Assembly (NCBI RefSeq): GCF_000775915.1
Contig: NZ_BBLT01000001.1
Span: forward strand, 248,001-312,000
Source of the DNA: Sporocytophaga myxococcoides
Lineage (GTDB): Bacteria; Bacteroidota; Bacteroidia; Cytophagales; Cytophagaceae
DNA: 64,000 bases
Reading direction: 5' to 3'
Under the pieces are notes generated by a model. The model saw only the letters and a program-made list of their open reading frames with translations. It did no database searches and was not told the DNA's origin. Shown here in pieces: positions 42,693 through 51,992 of this stretch (positions are counted from its first letter, which is position 1; every line of letters starts with the position of its first letter). The position numbers and the translations under genes were made by a program.

Positions 42693-43508
42693 ATGAAAAG
42701 AGAAGAGCTGGTAAAGCAAATAAAATCAAAAGAATCTTACCTGTGCATTGGACTTGACACAGATTTAAAAAAAATTCCGGCAAGTCTTCAGAAGTTTGAA
42801 GATCCTATATTTGAATTCAATAAACGAATCATAGATGCAACCCATGAATATTGCGTTGCTTACAAACCCAATATTGCCTTTTATGAAGCAATGGGCTCAA
42901 AAGGATGGGATTCTCTGGAAAAAACATTGGAATATATTCCAAAAGAAATATTTACAATTGCAGATGCCAAAAGGGGAGATATAGGAAATACCTCAGGATT
43001 ATATGCCAGGGCGTTTTTCGATAATATGAATTTTGGCTCTGTTACCGTTGCTCCATATATGGGGGAGGATTCTGTTACTCCTTTTCTTGAATTCAAAGAT
43101 AAGTGGGTTATTCTCCTTGCTTTGACATCCAATTCAGGAAGTAAAGATTTTCAAATGATGAAACTTGAAAATGGTCAATACCTTTATCAGGAAGTCTTAG
43201 AAAAAAGCAGTAAATGGGGCAATGCATCAAACCTTATGTATGTAGTTGGGGCCACTCAGGCGACACTATTGAAAGATATCAGAAAAATAATTCCTGATCA
43301 TTTTCTCCTCGTTCCAGGTGTTGGTGCGCAAGGAGGAAGCCTGGAAGAAGTTTCTCAGAATGGAATGAATAAAGACTGTGGTTTACTTGTAAATGCTTCC
43401 AGAAGTATTATATATGCTTCATCAGGAGATGATTTCAATACTAAGGCGAAGGAGGAGGCAATTAAGCTCAGAGATGAGATGAAAGTTTATCTCAGCAAAT
43501 ATTTATAA
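42693..43508 (+). CDS. pyrF: Orotidine 5'-phosphate decarboxylase
   Basis: The last step of UMP synthesis, in the longer form found in this phylum (271 residues). The catalytic Asp-Lys-Asp cluster is in [13 protein letters not shown]. The phosphate and product loop is [18 protein letters not shown], and [16 protein letters not shown] is conserved. It stands alone between a repeat tract and the terminator at 43519. Together with pyrD in the window it covers pyrimidine synthesis. Confidence 0.93.
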   Translation: MKREELVKQIKSKESYLCIGLDTDLKKIPASLQKFEDPIFEFNKRIIDATHEYCVAYKPNIAFYEAMGSKGWDSLEKTLEYIPKEIFTIADAKRGDIGNTSGLYARAFFDNMNFGSVTVAPYMGEDSVTPFLEFKDKWVILLALTSNSGSKDFQMMKLENGQYLYQEVLEKSSKWGNASNLMYVVGATQATLLKDIRKIIPDHFLLVPGVGAQGGSLEEVSQNGMNKDCGLLVNASRSIIYASSGDDFNTKAKEEAIKLRDEMKVYLSKYL

Positions 43509-43518
43509 TTTTAGTGCT

Positions 43519-43556
43519 GGGCTGTCTTAGTGAATAAGACAGCTCTAAATTTTTTA
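43519..43556 (+). terminator. Terminator of pyrF
   Basis: Perfect 9-bp stem gctgtctta/taagacagc (43521-43529 and 43535-43543) followed by a T-rich run. Confidence 0.88.
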
Positions 43557-43582
43557 TCAGCAGTTCAACCAATTTATAAGCT

Positions 43583-44881
43583 ATGAAAGAAGATTTACTC
43601 CATTTTATATGGCAGTACCAGTACTTCCATAAGGAAAAACTCCAAACTACAGATGGTAAACCATTGAATGTGCTTTTTCAGGGTTTTCCCAATACAGATG
43701 CGGGGCCTGATTTTTTAAACAGCAAAGTCCGAATTGAAAATGTGGAATGGATAGGAAATATTGAAATACATGTCAATAGTTCCGCCTGGAAAGACCACCA
43801 TCACGAGCAGGATGAAGCGTACAATTCTGTAATCCTTCATATCGTTTTTTCTAATGATGAAATTGTTTACAGGAAAGATGGAACCATAGTTCCTGTTCTA
43901 GAACTGAAGGAGAGGATCTTTCCGGAAGTAATAAAAAAGTACAGAGCTTTCATTCAAGATGAGGGAATTCCATGTCTTTCCAGATTTTCGGAAGTTCCGG
44001 AGATGATTAAACTCAGTATGCTGGATTCAGTATTATCGGAGCGCCTTGAAAGAAAATCACAAAGGATAATTTCTGAACTTGAAAAAAACAACAATGACTG
44101 GGAAGAAACCTGCTACCAGATGCTGGCATCAAATTTTGGGTTTAAGCTTAATAATGATCCGTTTTTAAGGCTAAGCAAAATTCTTCCATATAAGCTTATC
44201 AATAAATGTTCGGGCAATCATTTCCAGGTAGAAGCTTTGTTATTTGGAATGGCAGGTCTTTTAAAGGGACATTTTGAAGATGAATATCCACGATCGCTTC
44301 AAAAGGAATTTAATTATCTCGCTGTGAAGTTTTCTCTGCAGAATAAGGAAATGACAGGAGCCGAATGGAAATTTCTCCGAGTCAGGCCAGCAGGTTTTCC
44401 CAGCATGAGAATTGCTCAACTTGCGGCTTTGCTGGCCCGTCATCAGAAGTTGTTCTATAAGTTTATTGAAAGCAGATCTCACAAAGAATTATTGGCAGTA
44501 TTGGATGTTGCCACAAGCCCATATTGGATAAATCATTTTACCTTTGATGTTTTGTCGGATGCGAAGCAAAAAAAGCTTGGCAAAACTTCTATAAATAATC
44601 TGGTTATTAATTCAGTAGTTCCTCTTTTGGCTGCTTACGGAAGGCAAAAGGATATTCCTGGTTTGGTAGATAAGGCGATTGAATTTCTGGAAACATTGCC
44701 GGCAGAAGAGAATTACATTACTCAAAAATGGAAGAAACATGCTTTGAAGATGAAGTCAGCATTCGATACTCAGGCTTCAATAGAACTTTATACCAATTTC
44801 TGCTTGAAAAAACAGTGTCTGAAGTGTAAAATTGGAATAAATATCCTGAAGGAAACATGTATCAGTGGGGCATCCATCTAA
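43583..44881 (+). CDS. DUF2851 family protein
   Basis: A 432-residue cytoplasmic protein of the Bacteroidota DUF2851 family. Family marks: LHFIWQYQYFHKEKLQTTDG at the start, LFQGFPNTDAGPDFLNSKVR, GNIEIHVNSSAWKDHHHEQD, AYNSVILHIVF, and the late cysteine pair SLKKQCLKCKIGI. Clustered histidines and cysteines suggest metal binding. The function of the family is not known. Its last 25 bases overlap the next gene. Confidence 0.85.
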   Translation: MKEDLLHFIWQYQYFHKEKLQTTDGKPLNVLFQGFPNTDAGPDFLNSKVRIENVEWIGNIEIHVNSSAWKDHHHEQDEAYNSVILHIVFSNDEIVYRKDGTIVPVLELKERIFPEVIKKYRAFIQDEGIPCLSRFSEVPEMIKLSMLDSVLSERLERKSQRIISELEKNNNDWEETCYQMLASNFGFKLNNDPFLRLSKILPYKLINKCSGNHFQVEALLFGMAGLLKGHFEDEYPRSLQKEFNYLAVKFSLQNKEMTGAEWKFLRVRPAGFPSMRIAQLAALLARHQKLFYKFIESRSHKELLAVLDVATSPYWINHFTFDVLSDAKQKKLGKTSINNLVINSVVPLLAAYGRQKDIPGLVDKAIEFLETLPAEENYITQKWKKHALKMKSAFDTQASIELYTNFCLKKQCLKCKIGINILKETCISGASI

Positions 44882-46116
44882 TTTTACTTTCGGTAATCTG
44901 CTTTTTTTATTATAAAAAAAACAGAAATACTGTGCTCGGTGGAGTGCTTCTTCCGGCTTTGTTACTGAAATTGCTCTCCGGAATCTGTTTGGGCCTTGTC
45001 TTTCTTATATTTTACAAGGGAACGGGAGATACTTTTGTTTTCTTTGAATATGCAGTAAAATATTCCAAAATGATCTCGAATGAACCTGATAGGTTTATTA
45101 AGTTTTTCTTTAAGAATATTACAGATGATCCCTTTCTATCCTCTCAGCCTAGGGTGGTGGCTTTTATTAAATTGGCTTCACTGATAACTTTTATTTCTTT
45201 TAATAATTATTGGATAGCTTCAATATACTTCTCGCTTATTTCATTTTTAGGTTTCTTTAATTTTGCCAGTATGGTAGCATCGGCTTACCCGGAATATAAG
45301 TGGCATATAGCAGTTTCCTTTTTATTTTTTCCTTCTGTTGTGTTCTGGAGTTCTGGATTTATAAAGGAAAGTATCGTAATGCCTGCAATGCTTATTATAA
45401 CAGGTTATTTTTTTTCATGGATATTTGAAAAAAGAAAAATCAAAATATTGCACGTGGGTATTACTATTCTGATGTGCGGAGTAGTTTTCTTTATCAAGTT
45501 TTACTATGCAGCTGTCCTCATTCCTGTTCTTATAGCATTAGGAATTACCAAATATCTGAGCAGAATGGCAGAGATTAAAACGTCTATGCAAGTGACAGTT
45601 TTTTTTACCTCCTTATTAAGCCTCTTCATTGTAGTGTCGTTTCTGAATCCATATTTGTCCATCAATACTTTCCTGCAGTCAATATATCAAAATAACGTGG
45701 CTACTGTTCTATTATCATCACATGGAAAAATGATTCATTTTTATAATTTAACACCAACTATTTCTTCATTTGTTATAAACTTTCCGGCAGCTTTATTTGC
45801 AGGGCTTTTCAGACCATTGATATTTGAAGCAAAAAATGTATTTATGATTACAACAGGACTCGAAAACGCCTGTCTCTTAATATTATCTTTTTACGTCTTT
45901 TTTAATCTGAAAAGGAATAAAAGAAAAACAGATATTTTGATTCTGACAAGTATTGTTTTTTACATAGTTTTTCTTTCTTCTTTGCTTGCCTTCTCATCAC
46001 CTAATTTGGGGACCCTGGCAAGGTATAAAATTGGCTTTTTACCTTTCTTCATTTGCCTTTTGTTATTGTATTCTCCTTTTGAAAAGATTATCAAACGATT
46101 TAATAAGCCTCATTAA
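44857..46116 (+). CDS. Polytopic membrane protein of unknown function
   Basis: A 419-residue inner-membrane protein with about 10 hydrophobic segments: MYQWGIHLILLSVICFFYY, then LLPALLLKLLSGICLGLVFL, a loop with GTGDTFVFFEYAVKYSK and FFPSVVFWSSGFIKESIVMP, and later membrane stretches. The FWSSG-type loop resembles features of membrane glycosyl- or oligosaccharyl-transferase-like proteins. I cannot assign a family. It overlaps DUF2851 by 25 bases and the convergent HTTM-like gene by 54 bases. Confidence 0.75.
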   Translation: MYQWGIHLILLSVICFFYYKKNRNTVLGGVLLPALLLKLLSGICLGLVFLIFYKGTGDTFVFFEYAVKYSKMISNEPDRFIKFFFKNITDDPFLSSQPRVVAFIKLASLITFISFNNYWIASIYFSLISFLGFFNFASMVASAYPEYKWHIAVSFLFFPSVVFWSSGFIKESIVMPAMLIITGYFFSWIFEKRKIKILHVGITILMCGVVFFIKFYYAAVLIPVLIALGITKYLSRMAEIKTSMQVTVFFTSLLSLFIVVSFLNPYLSINTFLQSIYQNNVATVLLSSHGKMIHFYNLTPTISSFVINFPAALFAGLFRPLIFEAKNVFMITTGLENACLLILSFYVFFNLKRNKRKTDILILTSIVFYIVFLSSLLAFSSPNLGTLARYKIGFLPFFICLLLLYSPFEKIIKRFNKPH

Positions 46117-47214
46117 TGGTTTGATTTCAATCCATCGGATAAAATAAATGTACGTGAAAACCCATGGATTTATAATGGAGGAAATGCCGAAGAGTACTAC
46201 AGTACCTATGTGAAATAATATTCCTGCTGGCAGAAATATCCATTTTAGTTTATCCTTCCAAAGGATGCTTATAAAGCCAAGCTGAAAAATCATGGCAGCA
46301 AAAGGCAACATAGAGCATAGTATGGGATAATTTAATATTTGCATTCCCAAAGGAGCCTGATGAAGGTATATATAGCTTTTAAATGTTGCTGGCGATAACC
46401 ATGCTCCTTTGGAGATAAATAATTTCTCAAGGCCTGCAAGAAGGTAACAAAGACTTAAAGAAAGTTTTATAAGTTGCAGTGGCCAGTCCGGAAGGAGTGA
46501 GGTTGCAGAATTAGCCTTTTTTTTCTGCTGATAAAGGAGGAAAGGCATTATTAGTCCTGCATAATTTAAAGTAGTATAACCGTGGTCAATTTTTTCAAAA
46601 CTGAAGAATACTGCCTGAAAATATATAAAAGTTAATACTGCTATAGCAGATGACAATACAGGATAAATGCTTAGAATACACAATATACAGCTGAGCATTA
46701 AAATTAAATACAAGATCAATCCTAATGGTGCAGAAGGAAATCCTAATCCTGCTAGTTTAAGTAAGAATAAAGGTTTAAAGAATGCTTTGATAGAAGATAA
46801 AACAAGTAAATCATTGTAAAATTCAAAAGAGAAGTATAGCAATGAACCATAGAATAAAATCCTGAGAATGCTAACTTGGTGATAATCTACAAATCCGTTG
46901 AAGAATTGTATGGTGAATTTTCTGAAAGAAGTGGATTTTGATTTCAGAAAAAGGAAAATCGCAAAGCCTGATAGGATAAAGGTGATACGCAGAATCACTT
47001 GTATGGCTTTTTCTTCAAAGAATGAAACCGGAAAACGATTTCGTTCAGTGATCATTCTCGGATAAATAAATTCAATCAAATTATTAACCCAAGGTGGTGC
47101 TGAACCATCAAAGTATGCTTTTACCAAAGGGCTAAAGTATGTGAGATAAATTGCCGGAATTGTAAAGGCAACAAATAGTAAAAAGAAGATAAGTACCCTG
47201 TCTTTTCTACTCAT
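46063..47214 (-). CDS. HTTM-like polytopic membrane protein
   Basis: A 383-residue membrane protein with roughly 8-10 segments. Features of the horizontally transferred transmembrane (HTTM) family, related to vitamin K-dependent gamma-carboxylase membrane domains, are ILRILFYGSLLYFSFEFY, LLAGLEKLFISKGAWLSP, YIYLHQAPLGM and FHIGTVVLFGISSIINPWVF. Family roles in bacteria are mostly unknown. Its stop is inside the convergent gene at 44857. It overlaps a small membrane partner by 4 bases. Confidence 0.68.
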   Translation of the reverse strand: MSRKDRVLIFFLLFVAFTIPAIYLTYFSPLVKAYFDGSAPPWVNNLIEFIYPRMITERNRFPVSFFEEKAIQVILRITFILSGFAIFLFLKSKSTSFRKFTIQFFNGFVDYHQVSILRILFYGSLLYFSFEFYNDLLVLSSIKAFFKPLFLLKLAGLGFPSAPLGLILYLILMLSCILCILSIYPVLSSAIAVLTFIYFQAVFFSFEKIDHGYTTLNYAGLIMPFLLYQQKKKANSATSLLPDWPLQLIKLSLSLCYLLAGLEKLFISKGAWLSPATFKSYIYLHQAPLGMQILNYPILCSMLPFAAMIFQLGFISILWKDKLKWIFLPAGILFHIGTVVLFGISSIINPWVFTYIYFIRWIEIKPLMRLIKSFDNLFKRRIQ

Positions 47215-47618
47215 CTTATTATTAAAGTTTCAATGATAATCGTGTCAGCTTGTTGAGGATTATTTCCAGAAATCTGAATAAACTTTAATCTCCAAGCATA
47301 TATAGAAGTATCCGGAATGGCTTGACTTAGTTTATTAAGAAATTCTTGTGACTGATTTCTGTAATAGTAATTACGTGCAAGGTACATAAAGGAACCTGAT
47401 GCCATATTAAATTGCTTCGCATTCAGGTTGTGCCATTGGTGATTCTGATAAAATTCAGCTTCAAATATTTTAAGAGTGTCGGCTGAGCTTACAGGTTCTG
47501 CAAACATTCCAAACCTTGCAAATGGAAAAAGATCAGTAATTAAAATAAATGGAAGAATAAGTGCCGCGATAAATCCTGAAATGATAATATTTTTTAACTT
47601 TATCTTCATTAAATGCAC
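47211..47618 (-). CDS. Small membrane-anchored protein, probable partner of the HTTM-like protein
   Basis: A 135-residue protein with one N-terminal membrane segment (IIISGFIAALILPFILITDL) and a soluble, probably extracytoplasmic, remainder rich in aromatic residues (FARFGMFAEPVSSADTLKIF, YLARNYYYRNQSQEFLNKLS). The overlap of its stop with the HTTM-like start (4 bases) indicates translational coupling. No family recognised. The pair may form a two-part membrane system, but this is inference from arrangement. Confidence 0.65.
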   Translation of the reverse strand: MHLMKIKLKNIIISGFIAALILPFILITDLFPFARFGMFAEPVSSADTLKIFEAEFYQNHQWHNLNAKQFNMASGSFMYLARNYYYRNQSQEFLNKLSQAIPDTSIYAWRLKFIQISGNNPQQADTIIIETLIIR

Positions 47619-47637
47619 ATATGGGAATGATCTCTAA

Positions 47638-49326
47638 ATGAATCCTAAAAATCTATATTTTTTTTCTTCAATAATAAAGTTACTATTTCTTACAGGATTA
47701 TTAGTAGTAATCGCAATTCCTTTTTTTCTATGGACTACAAGTTATTATGATTTTCTGCATTCTATAATCTTGCACTACAATATTCAAGATAAGGAATTTG
47801 TGCTGAGGAATAAATATTTGACTCCACATACTTTCACTGCATCCCGATATTTTACTTTGATTGCAGCTGTGGTTTATATTTTAAGCATACCCAGACTGAT
47901 AAGAAAATCAGAATCTCTTACTGTCTTAATTTTAACAAAATACTTTAGATTAATTACAAGGATAACAAAAGAATTTTCTCTTTTAAAGAGAGACGAAGTG
48001 ATTGCATTTTCTCTGATAACACTATTTTCCCTGCTGTTGAAACTCTGGTATTTTTTCAAGGTTCCTTTTTTGGTTGATGAAGCCTTTTCATATGTGTATT
48101 TTGTAAGTAAAGGATTTGCAGTTACAGCCACCTATTATCCGGCTCCAAACAATCATATATTCAGTAATTTGTTATCCTGTCTTATTCAACTGTTTATTGA
48201 CAATACGTTATTAATAATGCGCTTACCATCATTTATTTTTTCAATAATACTGGGAGCGGTGTTGTTTTTATTTTATAAAAAGCATTTTTCATATTTTACG
48301 GCCATCGCGGCCTATTTATTTTATTCATTTAGTTTTCAAATGAATTTTTATGCAGTGCAGGGGAGAGGCTATTTGTTGCTGACAATGTGTTCATTTCTTC
48401 TGTTGGTCATATGTTTTAAGTATACATCAGCTCAGAAAAGAGCATATCTATTTGCGTTTACCTTCATATCCATCATAGGCTTTTACACAATTCCTACTTT
48501 TCTTTATCCATTCGTAGCTTCAATTATTTTTCTTCATTTTTATTTTTTTCTGAATAAAAATATTAATCCTTTATTTAAATTATATGCAGCTTATTGTGCA
48601 GTATTAGCAGGGGTTTTGTTGCTTTATGCTCCTGTTTTTTTGGTAAGCGGAGTTTCTTCTTTAGTATCTAACAGTTGGGTAAGGTCATTGTCGTTAAACG
48701 ATTGGATAAATAGTATTCCTTCATACTTGGGAGACTCAGCCATCTGGTTATTAAATGTAGAAACGGGAGGAGGGGTATTACTGATATTTATTATGGTCTG
48801 GAATATTTTTATACATACACAAAGATCTGAAAGAGTTTTCCAATTGCTCTCAATAATTCATTTGCTTATTCCTATACTACTTATTGGAGTACAAAGGGTA
48901 TTGCCATTTTTCAGAATCTGGATATATCTGATTCCAATTATAAGTTTCTGGATTGGTGGAATTTGTTCAGGTTTTAAAAAAAGATATCTGAAGTTGGCTT
49001 ACATACTGGCTTTAGCTGCAGCTATGTTATTTTCTGATCTGAGAGCGTTTAGGAATGATTTTGGGTTTTATGATGAGATGAATCTGGCTCTTTCAAAAAT
49101 ATTTGAGGTTATTCCTCAAAATGTATATTGTGAAGAAGATACTTACTACGTCTTTTTAAACTATTATGGAATAAAACATCATGTATCTTTGAATGTGGAT
49201 GATACTTATGAAGCATTGACAAATTATGATTTTCTGATTTTAAAGCCTCAAAGCAATTTTTCGCATCAAGGCTATGATTTGATTGTTGAAAATCAATACG
49301 TTGTGGTATATGTTAGGAATAAATGA
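47638..49326 (+). CDS. GT39/ArnT-like membrane glycosyltransferase
   Basis: A 562-residue inner-membrane protein with many hydrophobic segments. The first extracytoplasmic loop has FKVPFLVDEAFSYVYFVSKG, an acidic DE motif of the GT39/GT83 (PMT/ArnT) fold, and FAVQGRGYLLLTMCSFLLL follows later. Such enzymes use polyprenyl-phosphate sugars to glycosylate proteins or lipid A outside the cytoplasm. It is divergent from the HTTM-partner gene, 19 bases away. Sugar and acceptor are unknown. Confidence 0.75.
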   Translation: MNPKNLYFFSSIIKLLFLTGLLVVIAIPFFLWTTSYYDFLHSIILHYNIQDKEFVLRNKYLTPHTFTASRYFTLIAAVVYILSIPRLIRKSESLTVLILTKYFRLITRITKEFSLLKRDEVIAFSLITLFSLLLKLWYFFKVPFLVDEAFSYVYFVSKGFAVTATYYPAPNNHIFSNLLSCLIQLFIDNTLLIMRLPSFIFSIILGAVLFLFYKKHFSYFTAIAAYLFYSFSFQMNFYAVQGRGYLLLTMCSFLLLVICFKYTSAQKRAYLFAFTFISIIGFYTIPTFLYPFVASIIFLHFYFFLNKNINPLFKLYAAYCAVLAGVLLLYAPVFLVSGVSSLVSNSWVRSLSLNDWINSIPSYLGDSAIWLLNVETGGGVLLIFIMVWNIFIHTQRSERVFQLLSIIHLLIPILLIGVQRVLPFFRIWIYLIPIISFWIGGICSGFKKRYLKLAYILALAAAMLFSDLRAFRNDFGFYDEMNLALSKIFEVIPQNVYCEEDTYYVFLNYYGIKHHVSLNVDDTYEALTNYDFLILKPQSNFSHQGYDLIVENQYVVVYVRNK

Positions 49327-49410
49327 ACTTTATTAAAGTTCTTAAATGTTACTGGTTCGTTAATTCTTTTCAGAAACAAATAATTTTACATTTATATTTG
49401 GTAAAAAAAT

Positions 49411-50052
49411 ATGAGCATGGATAATAATCCTGTAATTATCTTCGGAGCAAAAGGACTAGGAAAAGTTGCTCTGGATATTTTTCAAAGTAATAATGTTGTT
49501 ACCTATTGTTTTTTAGATGACGATGATAAACTGCACGGCAAGGAAATCTGCGATGTAGCTGTACTTGGCCGTACAGATGACGATGGCTTTTTAAAATATC
49601 TCGGGAAAAAATGCTCAGCTTTTGTTGCCAGTGATGACAATAAACTAAGGCAGAATCTTGTGCAGATGCTTAAGGAGAAAAGAAAAATTATGCCTGTAAA
49701 TGCAGTTCATTCCAAAGCATTTATATCAGAGTATTCTTTTCTCGGCTATGGCAATATGATCAATGCGGGTGCTATCATTAATAGCAATGCCAAGATTTCT
49801 AATCACTGTATTATCAGTTGCAATGCCTTGATAGATTTTGATGCCCAGATTGAGGACTTTGTTCAGATTGGTGCCGGAAGTATTATTAATTCCGGTGTTA
49901 AAATAGAAAAAGGGGCATTTGTTGGTTCCGGAGCAATTATTATTTCAGGCGTTACTATAGGTAAAAATGCCAGAGTAGGTGCAGGTTCAGTGGTGATCAA
50001 TGATGTAAAAGATGGAGAAACTGTATTTGGTAATCCGGCAAAAGTAGTTTAA
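49411..50052 (+). CDS. NeuD/PglD-like sugar O- or N-acyltransferase
   Basis: A 213-residue left-handed parallel beta-helix transferase. The N-terminal Rossmann-like part (NPVIIFGAKGLGKVALDIFQ) is followed by hexapeptide repeats (INAGAIINSNAKISNHCIIS, GAGSIINSGVKIEKGAFVGS, VTIGKNARVGAGSVVI). PglD/NeuD enzymes acetylate UDP- or CMP-sugars for surface glycans. The start MSMDNN may be at the second Met. A perfect -7 TATATTTG is at 49393-49400, only 11 bases upstream, so the transcript would be nearly leaderless. Confidence 0.87.
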   Translation: MSMDNNPVIIFGAKGLGKVALDIFQSNNVVTYCFLDDDDKLHGKEICDVAVLGRTDDDGFLKYLGKKCSAFVASDDNKLRQNLVQMLKEKRKIMPVNAVHSKAFISEYSFLGYGNMINAGAIINSNAKISNHCIISCNALIDFDAQIEDFVQIGAGSIINSGVKIEKGAFVGSGAIIISGVTIGKNARVGAGSVVINDVKDGETVFGNPAKVV

Positions 50053-50064
50053 AAATACTCTATC

Positions 50065-50103
50065 AATAGAAAAGGTTGTGCTGTCTGTACAACCTTTTCT
50101 ATT
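50065..50103. terminator. Long bidirectional terminator
   Basis: Perfect 15-bp stem (50065-50079 and 50089-50103) with core aaaaggttgt/acaacctttt and T-run on both strands. It separates the acyltransferase and the convergent CheY-like gene. Confidence 0.92.
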
Positions 50104-50511
50104 TTAGTTTATTACAAAATGTTCATTCAGGATACTGGAGAATTTTTCATCTGTTAATGGCTTGTTCACATAACCAAAGACTCCCGAGTCATTTAATTTC
50201 TTTATATCCAGTGGATTTGTAGAAGTAGTAAGCATTACAATTACTACAGATTTTTTATCTGGAAAATCTAATGTTTTATAAGCTTCAAGAAACTCGAACC
50301 CATCCATAACCGGCATATTAATGTCCAGCAAAATTAATTCAGGACATTTCTGACCAGAACTAATTATCTCTTGAAGCAGGTTCAAAGCTTCTTCCCCGTT
50401 AAGAACTATTTTTACCTCGTCTGCTACATTCAGCCTTTTAATTAGTTTTTCATTGATGAAATTATTGATACTGTCATCATCAACTAATAAAATGCTTTTG
50501 ATTCTTTTCAT
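50104..50511 (-). CDS. Single-domain response regulator (CheY-like)
   Basis: A 135-residue receiver domain with no output domain. Acid pocket Asp11-13 (LLVDDDSINNF), phosphoacceptor Asp63 in LLDINMPVMDGFEFLEAY, Thr95 and Lys117 in YVNKPLTDEKF are all present. It would pass phosphate within a relay or bind a partner, as in Bacteroidota stand-alone receivers. No histidine kinase is in the window. Its leader lies in a 367-base AT-rich gap. Confidence 0.92.
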   Translation of the reverse strand: MKRIKSILLVDDDSINNFINEKLIKRLNVADEVKIVLNGEEALNLLQEIISSGQKCPELILLDINMPVMDGFEFLEAYKTLDFPDKKSVVIVMLTTSTNPLDIKKLNDSGVFGYVNKPLTDEKFSSILNEHFVIN

Positions 50512-50878
50512 GGCGGTGTGAAATCTATTTTTTTCTTTAGAGAAAGTAGGGCTACTCCTTCTTTAAAGGTAAATCAAAATTTGTGTAAGATTAATCTATT
50601 TTTTAAAAAAAAATAGAAGATTTCTTTAAAAAAAACTCCAATATTTTTAAAATATTAATAATCAGTAATGTATGATTTTTGCTAAAATTTAGTTTTTTCA
50701 GGACATCCTACGACTCTTTTTGCCTGAAGTAGTTTAATACTTTTCAAAGCAAAAAAGTATCCTAGATTTTAGATTTTTTTTTGATGGGTTTGTTGATAAA
50801 TGTCTTTATTGAATTATATGTTTTTGGTTTTTATTATTCTTTCAATACAGTAACTTTACTCCCCTGTTTTAAACAGTA
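50512..50878. other. Divergent intergenic region before nuoH
   Basis: About 367 AT-rich bases between the leftward receiver gene and nuoH. No coding frame or RNA found. A weak hairpin atactttt/aaaagtat lies around 50731-50755. A near-consensus -7 TAACTTTA at 50851-50858 could start the nuo transcript, but it has one mismatch and no -33 partner at the right distance. Confidence 0.5.
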
Positions 50879-51979
50879 ATGATATTAATTCCGGTATTTC
50901 TGTCAATTATCCTTGTCTATACTGTATTTGCAGTGTATGCAGAACGAAAAATCTCTGGATTTATCCAGGATAGATATGGTCCTATGGAAGTAGGGCCTTA
51001 CGGGATATTGCAGACAATCGCGGACCTTATAAAGCTCCTGATCAAAGAAGATATTGTTCCGAAATCGGCTGACAGAAAGTTGTTTATTGCCGCTCCGGCA
51101 ATTGTTTTTTCTGCAATATTTGCTGGTTATGCTGTTTTGCCTTTTGCACCTGGTTTGGAAGCTTCACGTGCTTCAGTCGGAGTGTTTTACCTTCTGGCTA
51201 TCATTTCACTAGATGTCATAGGTTTGTTAATGGCAGGGTGGGGATCCAATAATAAATTTTCATTATATGGTGCTATCAGGGCTGTAGCTCAGATGATTTC
51301 GTACGAAGTCCCATTAAGCCTTTCCGTCCTTGCTGTGGTTATGACCTGCCAGAGTCTTGACTTACAGGAAATAAGTTATCAGCAGAGTTTATGGATTAAA
51401 GACTTTTCAAAAATATCAGATAATAATTACTTATTTGGTATTCAAAGTTCAGATATCAATATCACAGAAGTGGGAGGGTTTCTTACCTGGAATATTTTCA
51501 GAAATCCGATATTAATGGTAAGCTTTGTAGTATTCTTTATTGCCTCGCTGGCAGAATGCAACAGGGCTCCTTTTGATATACCCGAAGCAGAATCAGAGCT
51601 TGTCGCTGGATTTCATACAGAATATACAGGATTTAGATTTGCAATCTTGTTTCTGGGAGAGTATGCCATTATGCTGCTTGTATCTTTTCTTGCCTCTATA
51701 TTATTTCTTGGAAGCTGGAATAGCCCATTTCCGAATATAGGTTTTTTAAGACTGGCAGATTGGACAAACGGATATCCTGGCACAATTTCCGGCATAGCCT
51801 GGGGGGCGTTCTGGTTGATTTCAAAAGCCTTTTCCTTAATTGGATTGCAAATGGTAATCAGATGGACCTATCCAAGGTTGAGAGTTGACCAGCTCATGTT
51901 TTTATGCTGGAAAGTCCTTACGCCTTTGGCATTAGTTGTCATCTTAATTTCTGGTTTCTGGAGACTCATGATGAATTAA
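50879..51979 (+). CDS. nuoH: NADH-quinone oxidoreductase subunit H
   Basis: Membrane subunit of complex I near the quinone site, 366 residues with about eight helices. Family signature YAERKISGFIQDRYGPMEVG, then LLKEDIVPKSADRKLF, and the loop PFDIPEAESELVAGFHTEYT. It opens a seven-gene run nuoHIJKLMN. The soluble subunits A-G are absent upstream, where a receiver gene on the other strand stands instead. nuoI begins 13 bases later behind a GAGGAGG ribosome site. Confidence 0.95.
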   Translation: MILIPVFLSIILVYTVFAVYAERKISGFIQDRYGPMEVGPYGILQTIADLIKLLIKEDIVPKSADRKLFIAAPAIVFSAIFAGYAVLPFAPGLEASRASVGVFYLLAIISLDVIGLLMAGWGSNNKFSLYGAIRAVAQMISYEVPLSLSVLAVVMTCQSLDLQEISYQQSLWIKDFSKISDNNYLFGIQSSDINITEVGGFLTWNIFRNPILMVSFVVFFIASLAECNRAPFDIPEAESELVAGFHTEYTGFRFAILFLGEYAIMLLVSFLASILFLGSWNSPFPNIGFLRLADWTNGYPGTISGIAWGAFWLISKAFSLIGLQMVIRWTYPRLRVDQLMFLCWKVLTPLALVVILISGFWRLMMN

Positions 51980-51992
51980 ACTGAGGAGGTGC

